A stretch of DNA of 64,000 nt from Pseudohoeflea sp964511625 (lineage in GTDB: Bacteria > Pseudomonadota > Alphaproteobacteria > Rhizobiales > Rhizobiaceae). This document shows, piece after piece, positions 1-9,213 of this stretch (position 1 is the first letter of the stretch; every line of letters starts with the position of its first letter). Location: assembly GCA_964511625.1 (NCBI GenBank), contig CAZEJG010000020.1:1-64000 (forward strand), read 5' to 3'. Under the pieces are notes generated by a model. That model had not been told where the DNA came from, made no database searches, and saw only the letters and a program-made list of their open reading frames with translations. The position numbers were made by a program, and so were the translations under genes.

Positions 1-244
1 CGTCCTTGAACGGCGATTCCGGCTCATCCGGTGATACGAGCACGCCTGCGTCGAAACCCATCAGCGCGATGGCGATCTTGAAGGTCGAGGCGGGCGACAT
101 GCGTCCCGTGCAGTCCCCCTCCTCCATCACGACGGCGCCGGTGTCGGCCTCGGTTGCGATCGTGCAGACCGTTCTGGTTTCAGCCACCACCGGGACAGCA
201 CCGAAGAGCCCCAGCACGGCGGCGGCAAGCAGAAATCGCATCAT
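1..244 (-). CDS. class D (OXA-type) beta-lactamase-like protein, C-terminus cut by window edge
   Basis: Only the first 81 codons are present; the gene runs off the left edge. Residues 1-21 form a signal peptide (hydrophobic core, cut near VVA-ET), so the protein is exported. The motif S53-T-F-K56 followed by a helix ending in ALMGFDAG matches the serine active site of class D beta-lactamases and related BlaR-type sensor domains. Cys27 and Cys45 could form a disulfide. Two ATGs are adjacent (244 and 241); the AAGAAGGGG ribosome site 8 bases upstream favours 244. Whether it hydrolyses beta-lactams cannot be judged without the missing SxV and KTG regions. It is separated from clpA by a bidirectional terminator, so it is its own unit. 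Confidence 0.8.
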   Translation of the reverse strand, partial: MMRFLLAAAVLGLFGAVPVVAETRTVCTIATEADTGAVVMEEGDCTGRMSPASTFKIAIALMGFDAGVLVSPDEPESPFKD

Positions 245-290
245 GCGAAAATCCCCTTCTTGAGCCAATGATCGACACTGCGCAGACAAA

Positions 291-320
291 AATGCCCCGG
301 CCATGACCGGGGCATTTTTT
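291..320. terminator. bidirectional Rho-independent terminator between clpA and the beta-lactamase-like gene
   Basis: A perfect 10-bp inverted repeat (AATGCCCCGG, 6-base loop, CCGGGGCATT) has a run of six T on the plus strand and five T on the minus strand. It lies 17 bases past the clpA stop and 47 bases upstream of the beta-lactamase start, so it mainly ends the clpS-clpA transcript. Confidence 0.85.
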
Positions 321-336
321 GGCGGTTGATAACCGC

Positions 337-2856
337 TTACTTCTTGCGCGGCACCTTCGGCACGGTGCCCGAACGCTTGGCGGCGGGCTTCTTCTCGCCC
401 TCCCCGCCATCCGACGGTCCGGTATCGGCGGTCGCTTCCGCATCGGGCTTCTTCGGCGGCGACTTCTTGGCCGGTGCTTTCTTTGCCTTGGCCGCCGGCT
501 TGGACTTCGGCGACGCGGGCTTGTCGACCTCTTCCTTCCTCGGCTTGACCGGCGTTTCCGCAGGAATGGCCTTCAGGATTAGGCCGCGCGTACCGTTGTC
601 GCGGGTGCCGACGGTCACCTTGACCGTGCCGCCATCCTTGAGCTTGCCGAAGAGAAGCTCGTTGGCGAGTTCCTTCTTGATGTGCTCCTGGATCACGCGG
701 CCGAGCGGCCGGGCGCCCATGCGTTCGTCGTAGCCCTTTTCGGCCAGCCACTTGATGGCGTCCTCGCCGAGATCGAAGGTGACGTTGCGTTCGGCGAGCT
801 GGGCTTCCAGCTGCATGACGAACTTCTGCACCACCATGTTGACCACCTGCGGCGGCAGCGAGCCGAACGGGATGATCGCATCGAGACGGTTGCGGAACTC
901 CGGCGTGAACAGCCGGTTGATCGCTTCCATGTCGTCGCTGTCGCGCTTGGACGAACCGAAGCCGATATTGGCCTTGGCCAGATCGGCCGCGCCCGCATTG
1001 GTCGTCATGATCAGGATGACGTTGCGGAAGTCGATCTTCTTGCCGTTGTGATCGGTCAGCGAGCCGTGATCCATCACCTGCAGAAGGATGTTGAACAGGT
1101 CCGGATGCGCCTTCTCGATCTCGTCGAGCAACAGCACGCAATAGGGATGCTGGTCGACGCCGTCGGTCAGAAGACCGCCCTGGTCGAAGCCGACATAGCC
1201 CGGAGGCGCACCGATGAGCCGCGAGACCGTGTGCCGCTCCATGTATTCAGACATGTCGAAGCGCAGCAGTTCCACGCCGAGCGAAGAGGCCAGCTGGCGG
1301 GCGACCTCGGTCTTGCCGACGCCGGTTGGGCCGGAGAACAGATAGCTGCCGATCGGCTTGTCGGGCTCGCGAAGGCCGGCGCGTGCCAGCCGGATCGCCG
1401 CTGTCAGCGCGTCGATCGCCGCGTCCTGGCCGTAGACGACCGAGCGCAGTTCCTTGTCGAGGTTGGCGAGAACGGTCTCGTCGTCCTTCGACACGGTCTT
1501 GGCCGGGATACGCGCCATCGTGGCGATCGTCGCCTCGATGTCCTGGTCGGTGATCTTCTTTCGGCGCTTGGAGGCGACCAGCAGCATCTGCGAAGCGCCG
1601 GTTTCGTCGATCACGTCGATCGCCTTGTCCGGCAGCTTGCGGTCGGTGATGTAGCGCGCCGACAGTTCGACCGCCGCCTTGATGGCTTCGTCCGTATACT
1701 TGACCTTGTGGTAATCCTCGAAATAGGGCCGCAGACCCTTGAGAATCTCGATTGCGTCGTCGATCGTCGGCTCGTTGACGTCGATCTTCTGGAAGCGGCG
1801 AACGAGCGCCCGATCCTTCTCGAAGAACTGTCGGTATTCCTTGTAGGTTGTCGAGCCGATGCAGCGGATCGCTCCCGACGAGAGCGCCGGCTTGAGAAGG
1901 TTCGAAGCGTCCATCGCCCCGCCCGACGTGGCGCCTGCGCCGATCACCGTGTGGATCTCGTCGATGAAAAGCACGGCACCTGGCATGTCCTCGAGTTCCT
2001 TGACCACCTGCTTGAGGCGCTCCTCGAAGTCGCCGCGGTAGCGCGTGCCCGCCAGAAGCGAGCCCATGTCGAGCGAATAGATGGTGGAATCGGCGAGCAC
2101 CTCCGGCACGTCGCCGTCGACGATGCGCTTGGCGAGGCCCTCGGCGATCGCCGTCTTGCCGACGCCCGGATCACCGACATAAAGCGGATTGTTCTTCGAC
2201 CGGCGGCACAGGATCTGGATGGTCCGGTTGACCTCGTCCATACGCCCGATCAGCGGGTCGATGCGACCGTTGTTCGCCTTCTCGTTGAGATTGACGCAAT
2301 AGGCGGTAAGCGCATCCTGACCTTTCTTCTTGGTCGCGTCCTCCGCCTCGCCGACGGTCTTGTCCTCTTCGCCATCGGTCTCGGCGCCACGCACGGTGCG
2401 TTCCTCGCCCGCACCCGGACGCTTGGCGATGCCATGGGAGATGAAGTTGACCGCGTCGTAACGGGTCATCTCCTGCTCCTGCAGGAAATAGGCCGCGTGG
2501 CTTTCACGCTCGGCGAAGATCGCCACCAGCACGTTCGCGCCGGTCACCTCTTCGCGGCCCGACGACTGCACGTGGATCACCGCGCGCTGGATGACGCGCT
2601 GGAAGCCGGAGGTGGGCTTGGAATCCTCGTTGTAGCCGGTGATGAGGTTGTTGAGCTCCTTGTCGACATACTCGATCACCGTGGCGCGCAGCTCGTCGAG
2701 ATCGACATTGCAGGCACCCATGACGGCTGCCGCATCGGGATCTTCGATAAGCGCGAGCAACAGGTGCTCGAGTGTCGCATATTCGTGGTGACGCTCATTT
2801 GCGAGTGTGAGCGCCTGGTGGATGGCCTTCTCAAGGCTGGGAGAAAAACTAGGCAT
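337..2856 (-). CDS. clpA: ATP-dependent Clp protease ATP-binding subunit ClpA
   Basis: ClpA is the AAA+ unfoldase that feeds substrates into ClpP in the cytoplasm. This 839-residue protein has a double Clp N-domain (about 1-140), a first AAA module with Walker A GDPGVGKT at 228-235 and an LFIDEIH Walker B, and a second AAA module with GPTGVGKT near 510 and LLLDEIEKAHPD. After the usual end it carries an extra tail of about 65 residues rich in Lys, Ala and Pro, of the kind seen in rhizobial ClpA. clpS lies 9 bases upstream on the same strand, the standard arrangement for the N-degron pathway. Identification is secure. Confidence 0.97.
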   Translation of the reverse strand: MPSFSPSLEKAIHQALTLANERHHEYATLEHLLLALIEDPDAAAVMGACNVDLDELRATVIEYVDKELNNLITGYNEDSKPTSGFQRVIQRAVIHVQSSGREEVTGANVLVAIFAERESHAAYFLQEQEMTRYDAVNFISHGIAKRPGAGEERTVRGAETDGEEDKTVGEAEDATKKKGQDALTAYCVNLNEKANNGRIDPLIGRMDEVNRTIQILCRRSKNNPLYVGDPGVGKTAIAEGLAKRIVDGDVPEVLADSTIYSLDMGSLLAGTRYRGDFEERLKQVVKELEDMPGAVLFIDEIHTVIGAGATSGGAMDASNLLKPALSSGAIRCIGSTTYKEYRQFFEKDRALVRRFQKIDVNEPTIDDAIEILKGLRPYFEDYHKVKYTDEAIKAAVELSARYITDRKLPDKAIDVIDETGASQMLLVASKRRKKITDQDIEATIATMARIPAKTVSKDDETVLANLDKELRSVVYGQDAAIDALTAAIRLARAGLREPDKPIGSYLFSGPTGVGKTEVARQLASSLGVELLRFDMSEYMERHTVSRLIGAPPGYVGFDQGGLLTDGVDQHPYCVLLLDEIEKAHPDLFNILLQVMDHGSLTDHNGKKIDFRNVILIMTTNAGAADLAKANIGFGSSKRDSDDMEAINRLFTPEFRNRLDAIIPFGSLPPQVVNMVVQKFVMQLEAQLAERNVTFDLGEDAIKWLAEKGYDERMGARPLGRVIQEHIKKELANELLFGKLKDGGTVKVTVGTRDNGTRGLILKAIPAETPVKPRKEEVDKPASPKSKPAAKAKKAPAKKSPPKKPDAEATADTGPSDGGEGEKKPAAKRSGTVPKVPRKK

Positions 2857-2865
2857 TCAGTGTCC

Positions 2866-3222
2866 TCATTTCTTTTCCATCACGCACTGCAGCGGATGGT
2901 GGTTCTCCCGAGCGAAATCCATCACTTGCGTGACCTTGGTTTCCGCCACCTCGAAAGTAAAGACGCCGCACTCCCCGACGCCGTGATTGTGAACATGCAG
3001 CATGATACGCGTCGCCTGTTCACGGTCTTTCTGAAAGAACTGTTCGAGCACATGGATGACGAATTCCATGGGCGTGTAATCGTCATTGAGCAGCAGCACC
3101 CGATACAGACTGGGGCGCTTGATGTCCGGGCGGGTCTTGGTGATCACCTGCGTGCCGCGCTCCGGCGGCGTGTTCCCGGTCTTCTTGTCGGCCTGCATGA
3201 CGTTGGGTTTGGTTTTTTCCAT
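2866..3222 (-). CDS. clpS: ClpS, adaptor of ClpA for N-degron substrates
   Basis: ClpS binds proteins with destabilising N-terminal residues and hands them to ClpAP. The core shows the family motifs: LYRVLLLNDDYTPMEFV, the EQFF region, MLHVHNHG and a C-terminal HHPLQCVME. The variable N-terminal part is Lys/Thr-rich and presumably disordered. An ATG at 3234 is also possible; 3222 has a better spaced GGA. The gene precedes clpA with a 9-base gap and is co-transcribed with it. Many alphaproteobacteria have two ClpS copies; only this one is in view. Confidence 0.95.
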   Translation of the reverse strand: MEKTKPNVMQADKKTGNTPPERGTQVITKTRPDIKRPSLYRVLLLNDDYTPMEFVIHVLEQFFQKDREQATRIMLHVHNHGVGECGVFTFEVAETKVTQVMDFARENHHPLQCVMEKK

Positions 3223-3409
3223 CAAAATCCGCATTCCCGTCGGTCACCTTCCTGGGCCCGGAAGGCTCTCCGGGCCGTGCAAATCGCCTGAGGGGGTAAT
3301 TTAATCCTTCCTACGGCGATTTTAAGCCCCCAATGTCGATAGGCCCGGAATTTTGTTGCACGGCCAGCCGGATCGACCGCCGCGTTCGCTATCCGGCCGG
3401 AGCAAAACG

Positions 3410-3443
3410 AAAAAACCCGGCCGCGAAAAAATCGCGACCGGGT
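3410..3443 (-). terminator. Rho-independent terminator downstream of the phasin gene
   Basis: On the minus strand ACCCGGTCGCGA, a short loop and TCGCGGCCGGGT form a 12-bp stem with one T-G wobble, followed by six T. It ends the phasin transcript before clpS. Confidence 0.8.
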
Positions 3444-3522
3444 CGTCCCTGTCCACTCCCCGCCCCCATACGGTGAGAGCGCGTCGATATGCCCGGCGTT
3501 GCGCCCGGCAGGTCGTCCGCTG

Positions 3523-3852
3523 TTAGGCGGAAACCTTGGAGACGGCGTCTTCGAACGGCTTGTAGGCTTCCTTGGCGAGATCGGTGTAGAGTTCGCCCAT
3601 CTTGGTGGCCTGGGCCACGAAGCCTTCATAGGAGCTCTTGGCGTAGTCGGACTGCACTTCGAAGGCCTTGTCGAGGCTCTTTGCGGTGACGAGCTTCTCG
3701 AATGCGGCAGCGCTGTCCTCATAGGACTTCTTTGAGTAGTCGGCAGCTTCGGCGGCAATCTGCTGGAAGCTCTTAGTCATCGACGAATAGGCCGTCAGCA
3801 TGTTGTCCATGGCTTCCTTGGTCATCTTCGAGGTCGATTCAAAATTCATCAT
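3523..3852 (-). CDS. phasin family protein
   Basis: Phasins coat polyhydroxyalkanoate granules; small rhizobial relatives may have other surface or regulatory roles. The 109-residue product is an amphipathic, fully helical protein with the typical composition (Ala, Lys, Glu, Ser), a run such as AAEAADYSKKSYED and the sequence FEKLVTAKSLDKAFEVQSDY found in Phasin_2 proteins. The frame stays open upstream, but the start at 3852 (ATGATGAAT) fits the family; the longer N-terminus reads as non-protein sequence. It is monocistronic with its own terminator. No PHA synthase is in the window, so the granule role is inferred from family only. Confidence 0.88.
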   Translation of the reverse strand: MMNFESTSKMTKEAMDNMLTAYSSMTKSFQQIAAEAADYSKKSYEDSAAAFEKLVTAKSLDKAFEVQSDYAKSSYEGFVAQATKMGELYTDLAKEAYKPFEDAVSKVSA

Positions 3853-4098
3853 CACTCTGTCCAGTTCTGTTCTTTTTCCTTGCGGGATGACGCCTCTTTT
3901 ATATGCAACGCACCATCCTGTCAAGGATTTTTGTGCAGCGCACAAATGCCGTAACGGAATGCGCCACTTCGACACGCTCGCGACAAATTTGCCGTGTCAT
4001 GGCAAGGAACCGTTCATCATAAACAGTTTGGTAACGACGCCTCGGTACTCTGGTGTGAAATCGCGGCTGACAGGGCCGCAAAATGCATCCCCGGTTCA

Positions 4099-5517
4099 AT
4101 GAGTAGCCCCGTGTTCAAGCGTAACCACTCGACCCGCCTCTCCCATCGCGTTCTCTTCCTCCGCAAGGCCGCCGCAGCGATGCTGATCGCCGCCGGCATG
4201 GCCGCAACCGCTGCGCCCGCCTCGGCCAACTCGAAATATGCCGGCATCGTCGTCGATGCCAAGACAGGTCGTGTGCTTTATGAATCGAGCGCCGACGAGA
4301 AGCGCTATCCCGCCTCGCTGACAAAGATGATGACCCTCTACCTCACATTCGAGGCCCTGGAGAGCGGTCGCATCTCGTTGTCGACCAAGATTCCGTTCTC
4401 GAAGAATGCCGCCGCCGAACCGCCGACCAAGCTCGGGGTCAAGGCAGGCGGATCGGTGACGGTCGAGACCGCCATCCTCTCGCTCGTCACCAAGTCCGCC
4501 AACGACGCGGCCACCGCGACCGGCGAGTTCCTCGGCGGCTCGGAAGCCCGCTTCGCCCAGATGATGACCGCCAAGGCGCGGCAGCTCGGAATGAACAGCA
4601 CCACGTTCAAGAATGCCAGCGGCCTGCCCAATTCGTCCCAGGTGACGACCGCGCGCGACATGGCGCGTCTCGGCATCGCCCTGCGGGAACATTTTCCGCA
4701 GTACTACAAGTATTTCTCGACCCGCTCCTTCACGTTCGGCCGCACCCGCATGCCCAACCACAACCGGCTGCTCGGCCAGGTCCGTGGCGTCGACGGCATC
4801 AAGACCGGCTACACGAGGGCATCCGGCTTCAACCTCGTGTCATCCGTGAAGGACCGCGACCGCTCGATCGTCGCCGTGGTTCTCGGCGGACGCACCGGCG
4901 CGTCGCGTAACGCACAGATGCAGAAACTGATCGCCACCTATCTGCCGAAGGCTTCGACCCGCGGCGGCGGTGTTCACATCGCCAAGGCCGGCGGCATCGC
5001 AATTCCGGTCGCCGTTGCCGATCTCGACCTGCCGCACAAGGGGCCGGTCCCCACGTTCAACCGCGCCAGCAACGAACGCATCGAGATCGCCTATGCGGCT
5101 GCCGCAGACGAACAGGTGGTCGGTCGCGCGGCCCTCGCCGCTCGCCTCAACGCCCAGAAGGTCGCCGTACCGAGCCCGGCACCGGCCTATGTGCCGCCCG
5201 CCCCGGTCGAAGGCGCCGCGGCCGCCGTCGAATCCATCATCGACCCGGTCACCACCGCCTCGACCACGCCATCCGGCTGGCAGGTGCAGATCGGCGCCAC
5301 GCCCGATCACGCCGCGGCAGAGGATCTTCTCGCCCGGGCGCAGAGCGCTGCCGGCAACACGCTGTCGGGCACCGAGCCCTTCACGATGGCCTACAACGGC
5401 GGCAGCGAGAAACTCTACCGCGCCCGTTTCGCAGGCTTTTCTGGTCAGAAATCGGCACTCGCGGCCTGCAAGACGCTCAAGCGGAAAGGATTTGCCTGCT
5501 GGGCGACACCCAACTGA
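4099..5517 (+). CDS. D-alanyl-D-alanine carboxypeptidase (PBP5/6-like, peptidase S11) with C-terminal SPOR domain
   Basis: The enzyme trims the terminal D-Ala of peptidoglycan pentapeptides in the periplasm. From the chosen ATG it has 472 residues: signal peptide 1-43 (cut near SA-NS), catalytic S73-L-T-K76, the SAN triad in KSANDAATA, and KTG in GIKTGYT. A proline/alanine linker leads to a C-terminal SPOR domain (about the last 80 residues, starting GWQVQIGA), which binds denuded glycan at division sites. This DacF/DacC-like layout with SPOR is common in rhizobia. A GTG at 4111 is an alternative start. Upstream the frame is open to 3994, but that part has no protein character. Confidence 0.93.
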   Translation: MSSPVFKRNHSTRLSHRVLFLRKAAAAMLIAAGMAATAAPASANSKYAGIVVDAKTGRVLYESSADEKRYPASLTKMMTLYLTFEALESGRISLSTKIPFSKNAAAEPPTKLGVKAGGSVTVETAILSLVTKSANDAATATGEFLGGSEARFAQMMTAKARQLGMNSTTFKNASGLPNSSQVTTARDMARLGIALREHFPQYYKYFSTRSFTFGRTRMPNHNRLLGQVRGVDGIKTGYTRASGFNLVSSVKDRDRSIVAVVLGGRTGASRNAQMQKLIATYLPKASTRGGGVHIAKAGGIAIPVAVADLDLPHKGPVPTFNRASNERIEIAYAAAADEQVVGRAALAARLNAQKVAVPSPAPAYVPPAPVEGAAAAVESIIDPVTTASTTPSGWQVQIGATPDHAAAEDLLARAQSAAGNTLSGTEPFTMAYNGGSEKLYRARFAGFSGQKSALAACKTLKRKGFACWATPN

Positions 5518-5595
5518 GTTCCATCGAGCCAGCCGGCGGTGACCGTGTATGGGCCGCCGCCGGTCCCTCAAATTTGTATCTGCGTATTGGGGAAG

Positions 5596-6291
5596 TTAGA
5601 CATGTCGACGCAAGAGAAGGTCCTTGGCCTCATTCAGCCGCGCGGCAAGCGCGCCGGAACCGCCCGCATCGGGATGCATCCGCTTCATGAGGCGGCGATG
5701 CGCCTTGCGGATCTCGGTCTCTCCCGCACCCGGGGAAAGTCCAAGGATCTCGTAGGCCTCCTGCTCAGTCATGGCGCCCGTGCCTGGCGGAGTTCCCAGC
5801 CCCGCGTCACCCTCCGGATCCGCTCGGTCACGCCAGTCGGCTATGCGGCGGTCAAGATACGTTTCAAATAACTCACGGCTTTCAGGCCAGTCTTCGAGAT
5901 CCCGCCAAAGCGTCATCAGCTCGGCCTCGTCGAGCTGATTGAGTTCCGCGCCGTTCATCGCGCCCTTCAAGACCAGCCCGTTCATCTCGCCGGAATCGAG
6001 ATCGAGTTCCATCATCAGCGCGTCGGAATAGACCCGCGATTTTTGCCCCGGCTTCCGGCTCGTCGCCAGCTTCGCGTAAGCCCGACGCAACAACGCTGCG
6101 GCCCCGGCAAGGAGCGGCATTCCGAGAAACGCCTTTCCGGTAAAGAGAAACAGTACGCCCAGAAGACCGGCAATCGCCGCACCGCCGAACCGGACGGAAT
6201 GGGCGATCTTCTCCGGCTTCATGCGCACCGCCATGGCCACCAGAAGCGACGCGCCGGCGATCAGCAGAACGATCAGGACAAGCCGCGTCAT
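5596..6291 (-). CDS. membrane-anchored J-domain protein
   Basis: The 231-residue protein has two N-terminal hydrophobic segments (about 3-22 and 33-65), a soluble middle part, and a C-terminal J-domain of about 60 residues with the HPD motif (RRLMKRMHPDAGG near residue 206). J-domains stimulate Hsp70 ATPase; the layout recalls TIM14/Pam18-type and DjlA-like proteins that recruit DnaK to the inner membrane. The specific client is unknown. It overlaps the upstream VWA gene by four bases (ATGA), so the two are translationally coupled. It converges with the carboxypeptidase gene. Confidence 0.85.
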   Translation of the reverse strand: MTRLVLIVLLIAGASLLVAMAVRMKPEKIAHSVRFGGAAIAGLLGVLFLFTGKAFLGMPLLAGAAALLRRAYAKLATSRKPGQKSRVYSDALMMELDLDSGEMNGLVLKGAMNGAELNQLDEAELMTLWRDLEDWPESRELFETYLDRRIADWRDRADPEGDAGLGTPPGTGAMTEQEAYEILGLSPGAGETEIRKAHRRLMKRMHPDAGGSGALAARLNEAKDLLLRRHV

Positions 6292-7037
6292 CCCCCCCCT
6301 CCGGACGAACGTGGCAACTGGCTAAGCAGCAGTTTGGCCGCCGAGCCTCCGGATTTCTCAAGCGCCTTGCGCCCGCCGGACGCATAGGTGGCGACAGCCC
6401 GGAGGAGTGCTGCGAGCTCCGCAGCGGCCGAACGGTCAAACCGCGCATAGGCGCCGCCGGACAGCCGCGCGATCTCGCGGAACCCGCCCTCGGCGACCGG
6501 ATCGCGGCCTTCGTGAAATAGGAAGCACGGCACTTTGCGCAGTCCCAGTTCGCCCGCGCGCTCGCACAAAAGATCGATGTTCTCCTCCATCGCATCGCCG
6601 ATATAGACGACCGCGCTGACCTTCTCCTTGCCGGTCTCGTTGAGCGCGTGCTTGAGCACCTTGCCGATCTGTGTTCTCCCGCCGCGGCAGTCGATTTTCT
6701 GCATCATGCGGGCGAGATCGGCGCCGTCGCGCGACCAGCGCGACGCCTTGCATTCGCCGAAACCACGAAAATAGACCAGTTGGACGGCGAGCCCGTCGAT
6801 ACCGCCGGCCACCTTGAACATCTCTGTCTGCAGGTCGCAGGCCAGATCCCATGTCGGTTGCCGGCTCATCGTGGCGTCCAGCGCGAAGACGATGCGACCT
6901 GAGCCCTTCACCGGCGCAGTGCGTCGGGCGGCCTCCATGAAGGCGGCGATCTCGGCGCTGGACGAACGCGCCGGAGGATCGCCCGTCTCCACGCCGGTCC
7001 TGGTAACATCGCGCTTGTCGGTCTTGTTGTCCGCCAT
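6288..7037 (-). CDS. VWA-domain protein
   Basis: This 249-residue soluble protein is a von Willebrand factor A-like domain. The strand IVFALDATMSRQ carries a DxTxS variant of the metal-binding MIDAS motif, and a later strand AVVYIGDAMEEN has the acidic residue expected at the third MIDAS position. The start at 7037 (MADNKTDKRD) is used because the upstream in-frame extension is not conserved in character. It lies between DUF1489 (gap 83 bases) and the J-domain gene (4-base overlap) in one operon. Function is unknown; VWA proteins usually act as metal-dependent partners in protein complexes. Confidence 0.8.
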   Translation of the reverse strand: MADNKTDKRDVTRTGVETGDPPARSSSAEIAAFMEAARRTAPVKGSGRIVFALDATMSRQPTWDLACDLQTEMFKVAGGIDGLAVQLVYFRGFGECKASRWSRDGADLARMMQKIDCRGGRTQIGKVLKHALNETGKEKVSAVVYIGDAMEENIDLLCERAGELGLRKVPCFLFHEGRDPVAEGGFREIARLSGGAYARFDRSAAAELAALLRAVATYASGGRKALEKSGGSAAKLLLSQLPRSSGGGG

Positions 7038-7120
7038 GGACCCCGGTCGCCTCCTCTGCTTATTCAAATGTGGCAATCGGGAGCAGAACTGCAAGGGCCG
7101 CGCGGATTTGGCGCGAGGTG

Positions 7121-7555
7121 CTAGAGCAGCCCGAGGCTTGCCAGTTCGCCACGCAGGTCCGGCGGCAGATCCTCGATGCCCTCGTCGTCACCGAGATCGG
7201 CTGGCTTGTCCTCGTCCTTGAGATAGCGCCACCCCTGAAACGGGCGCTTCGGCTGCCAGCGTGTGTGGACCAGTTCCGGATCGAGCACCAGCCGGCAGCG
7301 GCCGATACCCTCGTTGTCAGTGAAAGGTTCGATGCCGATGAGCTTCTGCCGCGCCTGCACGTTGCCCTTGATCACCCAGTAGAGCGAGCCGCCGGCCAAC
7401 AATTCATCGTCGCGCTTGGGCTGCATGCGGGTGACGTGAACGTGATGCGGTTCCTGTCCCGCGGCGCGCTGCAGATCGATGCGGTGGGCGATCCAGGCTT
7501 CCAGGTCCTCGACCGAATCCGCGCCCACGCAGAGCTTGATGAGATGCAATGCCAT
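7121..7555 (-). CDS. DUF1489 family protein
   Basis: The 144-residue protein matches DUF1489, a family of unknown function nearly restricted to alphaproteobacteria. Recognisable parts are the N-terminal LHLIKLCVGADSVEDLE, the central HVHVTRMQPKR..LL.GGSLYWVIKG stretch and the later CRLVLDPELV.T..QP.RPFQGWRYL. No transmembrane segment or signal peptide is visible. It is the first gene of the DUF1489-VWA-J-domain unit and reads in the same direction as sdaA upstream, with a gap of 107 bases. Confidence 0.9.
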   Translation of the reverse strand: MALHLIKLCVGADSVEDLEAWIAHRIDLQRAAGQEPHHVHVTRMQPKRDDELLAGGSLYWVIKGNVQARQKLIGIEPFTDNEGIGRCRLVLDPELVHTRWQPKRPFQGWRYLKDEDKPADLGDDEGIEDLPPDLRGELASLGLL

Positions 7556-7662
7556 GCCCCGTCTTCGGCCGAAGCGGTCGCCTGGTCAAGCGCACGGGTG
7601 TCGCATCCGTCTCAATCCACAGGCTGGCCACGAGGTAGGCCAGGTCCGGCCTCAGCGCGGAT

Positions 7663-9063
7663 TCAGCATTCGGGCACATTGACGGCGAGGCCGCCGGTCG
7701 AGGTTTCCTTGTAGTGCTCGCTCATGTCGCGGCCGGTCTGGCGCATCGTTTCCACGCAGGCGTCGAGCGACACGAAATGGGTGCCGTCGCCACGCATGGC
7801 GAGCGATGCGGCGGTCACCGCCTTGACCGCGCCGAGCGCATTGCGCTCGATGCAGGGCACCTGGACGAGTCCGGCAACGGGATCGCAGGTCATGCCGAGA
7901 TGGTGCTCGAGCGCGATCTCGGCGGCGTTCTCCACCTGTTGCGGCGTGCCGCCCATGATTGCGGCCAGCCCTGCCGCAGCCATCGCCGAGGCCGAGCCCA
8001 CCTCGCCCTGGCAGCCCACTTCGGCGCCCGAGATCGAGGCGTTGTGTTTGAGGATGCCGCCGATCGCTGCCGCCGTCAGCAGGAAATCGCGCATGCCCTT
8101 GGCATCGAAATCCTCATGAAAGCGGCCGAGATAGCGGAGCGTCGCCGGGATCACGCCGGACGCGCCATTGGTAGGCGCGGTGACCACCCGGCCACCCGCC
8201 GCATTCTCCTCGTTGACCGCCATGGCGAAGACCGAAAGCCAGTCGTTCGCCTGCAGCGGGTTGACCCGGTTCGACTTCCAGTCGTCCTCGAGTTTTTCGT
8301 GCATCAGCCGCGCCCGCCGCTTGACCTCGAGCCCGCCCGGCAAAATCCCCTCGCCGCGCAGGCCGCGTTCGACGCACTGGTCCATCGCGTCCCAGACGCG
8401 GTCGAGTTCGGCGTCGAGCGCTTCGCGGCTGCGATGGACCTCCTCGTTGGCCCGCTTCATCTCGGCGATCGACAGGCCGGAGCTTGTCGCCATCTCGAGC
8501 ATCTGGGTCGCGTTGGCGAAGGGATAGGGCACGGCTTTGAGTTCCGGCACGCCCTTTTTGGCCCGGTCGGCCTCGAGTTCCGTGTCCGTCATCACGAAGC
8601 CGCCGCCGACGGAATAATAGATCCGTTTGAGAAGCAGCGCCCCATCGCGGTCATGCGCCGAGAGCGTCATCCCGTTGGCGTGGCCCGGCAGCGGATTCTT
8701 GCGGTCGAAGACCAGATCGGTCGCGGGATCGAAGTCATACTCCGGGTGCCCGGGCGGGGAAATCCTGCGCGTCCGCTTCACCTCCTCGACGATCGCGTCC
8801 ATCTTGTCCGGGTCGATCGTCTCCGGCGCCTCGCCCGCAAGCCCCAGGATCACCGCCCGGTCGGTCGCGTGCCCCACCCCGGTAAACGCCAGCGACCCGT
8901 GCAGGCTCGCCTTGATCGCCGCCACCTTCGCCCCGGCCGGCCGCGGCCAGTCGTTGCCCGCGATCTCGTCGAGAAACCGCTTCGCCGCCACCATCGGCCC
9001 CATCGTGTGCGAGCTCGACGGCCCGATGCCGATCTTGAAGATGTCGAAGACGGAGAGAAACAT
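7663..9063 (-). CDS. sdaA: L-serine ammonia-lyase (L-serine dehydratase), single-chain iron-sulfur type
   Basis: The enzyme converts L-serine to pyruvate and ammonia using a 4Fe-4S cluster. The 466-residue product has the diagnostic start MFLSVFDIFKIGIGPSSSHT, the beta-domain followed by the alpha-domain with TAPTNGASGVIPA, and cluster-region motifs GCQGEVGSASAMAAAG and GMTCDPVAGLVQVPCIERN. Length and order equal the fused E. coli SdaA type. The gene sits alone; a diverged copy of its first codons is found at 12000-12080. Confidence 0.96.
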   Translation of the reverse strand: MFLSVFDIFKIGIGPSSSHTMGPMVAAKRFLDEIAGNDWPRPAGAKVAAIKASLHGSLAFTGVGHATDRAVILGLAGEAPETIDPDKMDAIVEEVKRTRRISPPGHPEYDFDPATDLVFDRKNPLPGHANGMTLSAHDRDGALLLKRIYYSVGGGFVMTDTELEADRAKKGVPELKAVPYPFANATQMLEMATSSGLSIAEMKRANEEVHRSREALDAELDRVWDAMDQCVERGLRGEGILPGGLEVKRRARLMHEKLEDDWKSNRVNPLQANDWLSVFAMAVNEENAAGGRVVTAPTNGASGVIPATLRYLGRFHEDFDAKGMRDFLLTAAAIGGILKHNASISGAEVGCQGEVGSASAMAAAGLAAIMGGTPQQVENAAEIALEHHLGMTCDPVAGLVQVPCIERNALGAVKAVTAASLAMRGDGTHFVSLDACVETMRQTGRDMSEHYKETSTGGLAVNVPEC

Positions 9064-9213
9064 GCGAATGCGTCCGAGTCAGGAATGGATACGGTCAGCT
9101 TACATGGGAACGGCGCCGACGGAAGGCGGGAGTTCCGACAAGAGCGCGTCGGATGGCGACATGGAAACGGATGGGCGAAGACAGGCTCGGTCTTCGAGCC
9201 GGGGAGCTGCAGC

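Noticed and set aside
682..3291. 869-codon open frame on the plus strand
   Set aside because: It is antisense to clpA and clpS; its translation is His/Arg/Asp-rich with no domain, as expected from the mirror of a high-GC gene.
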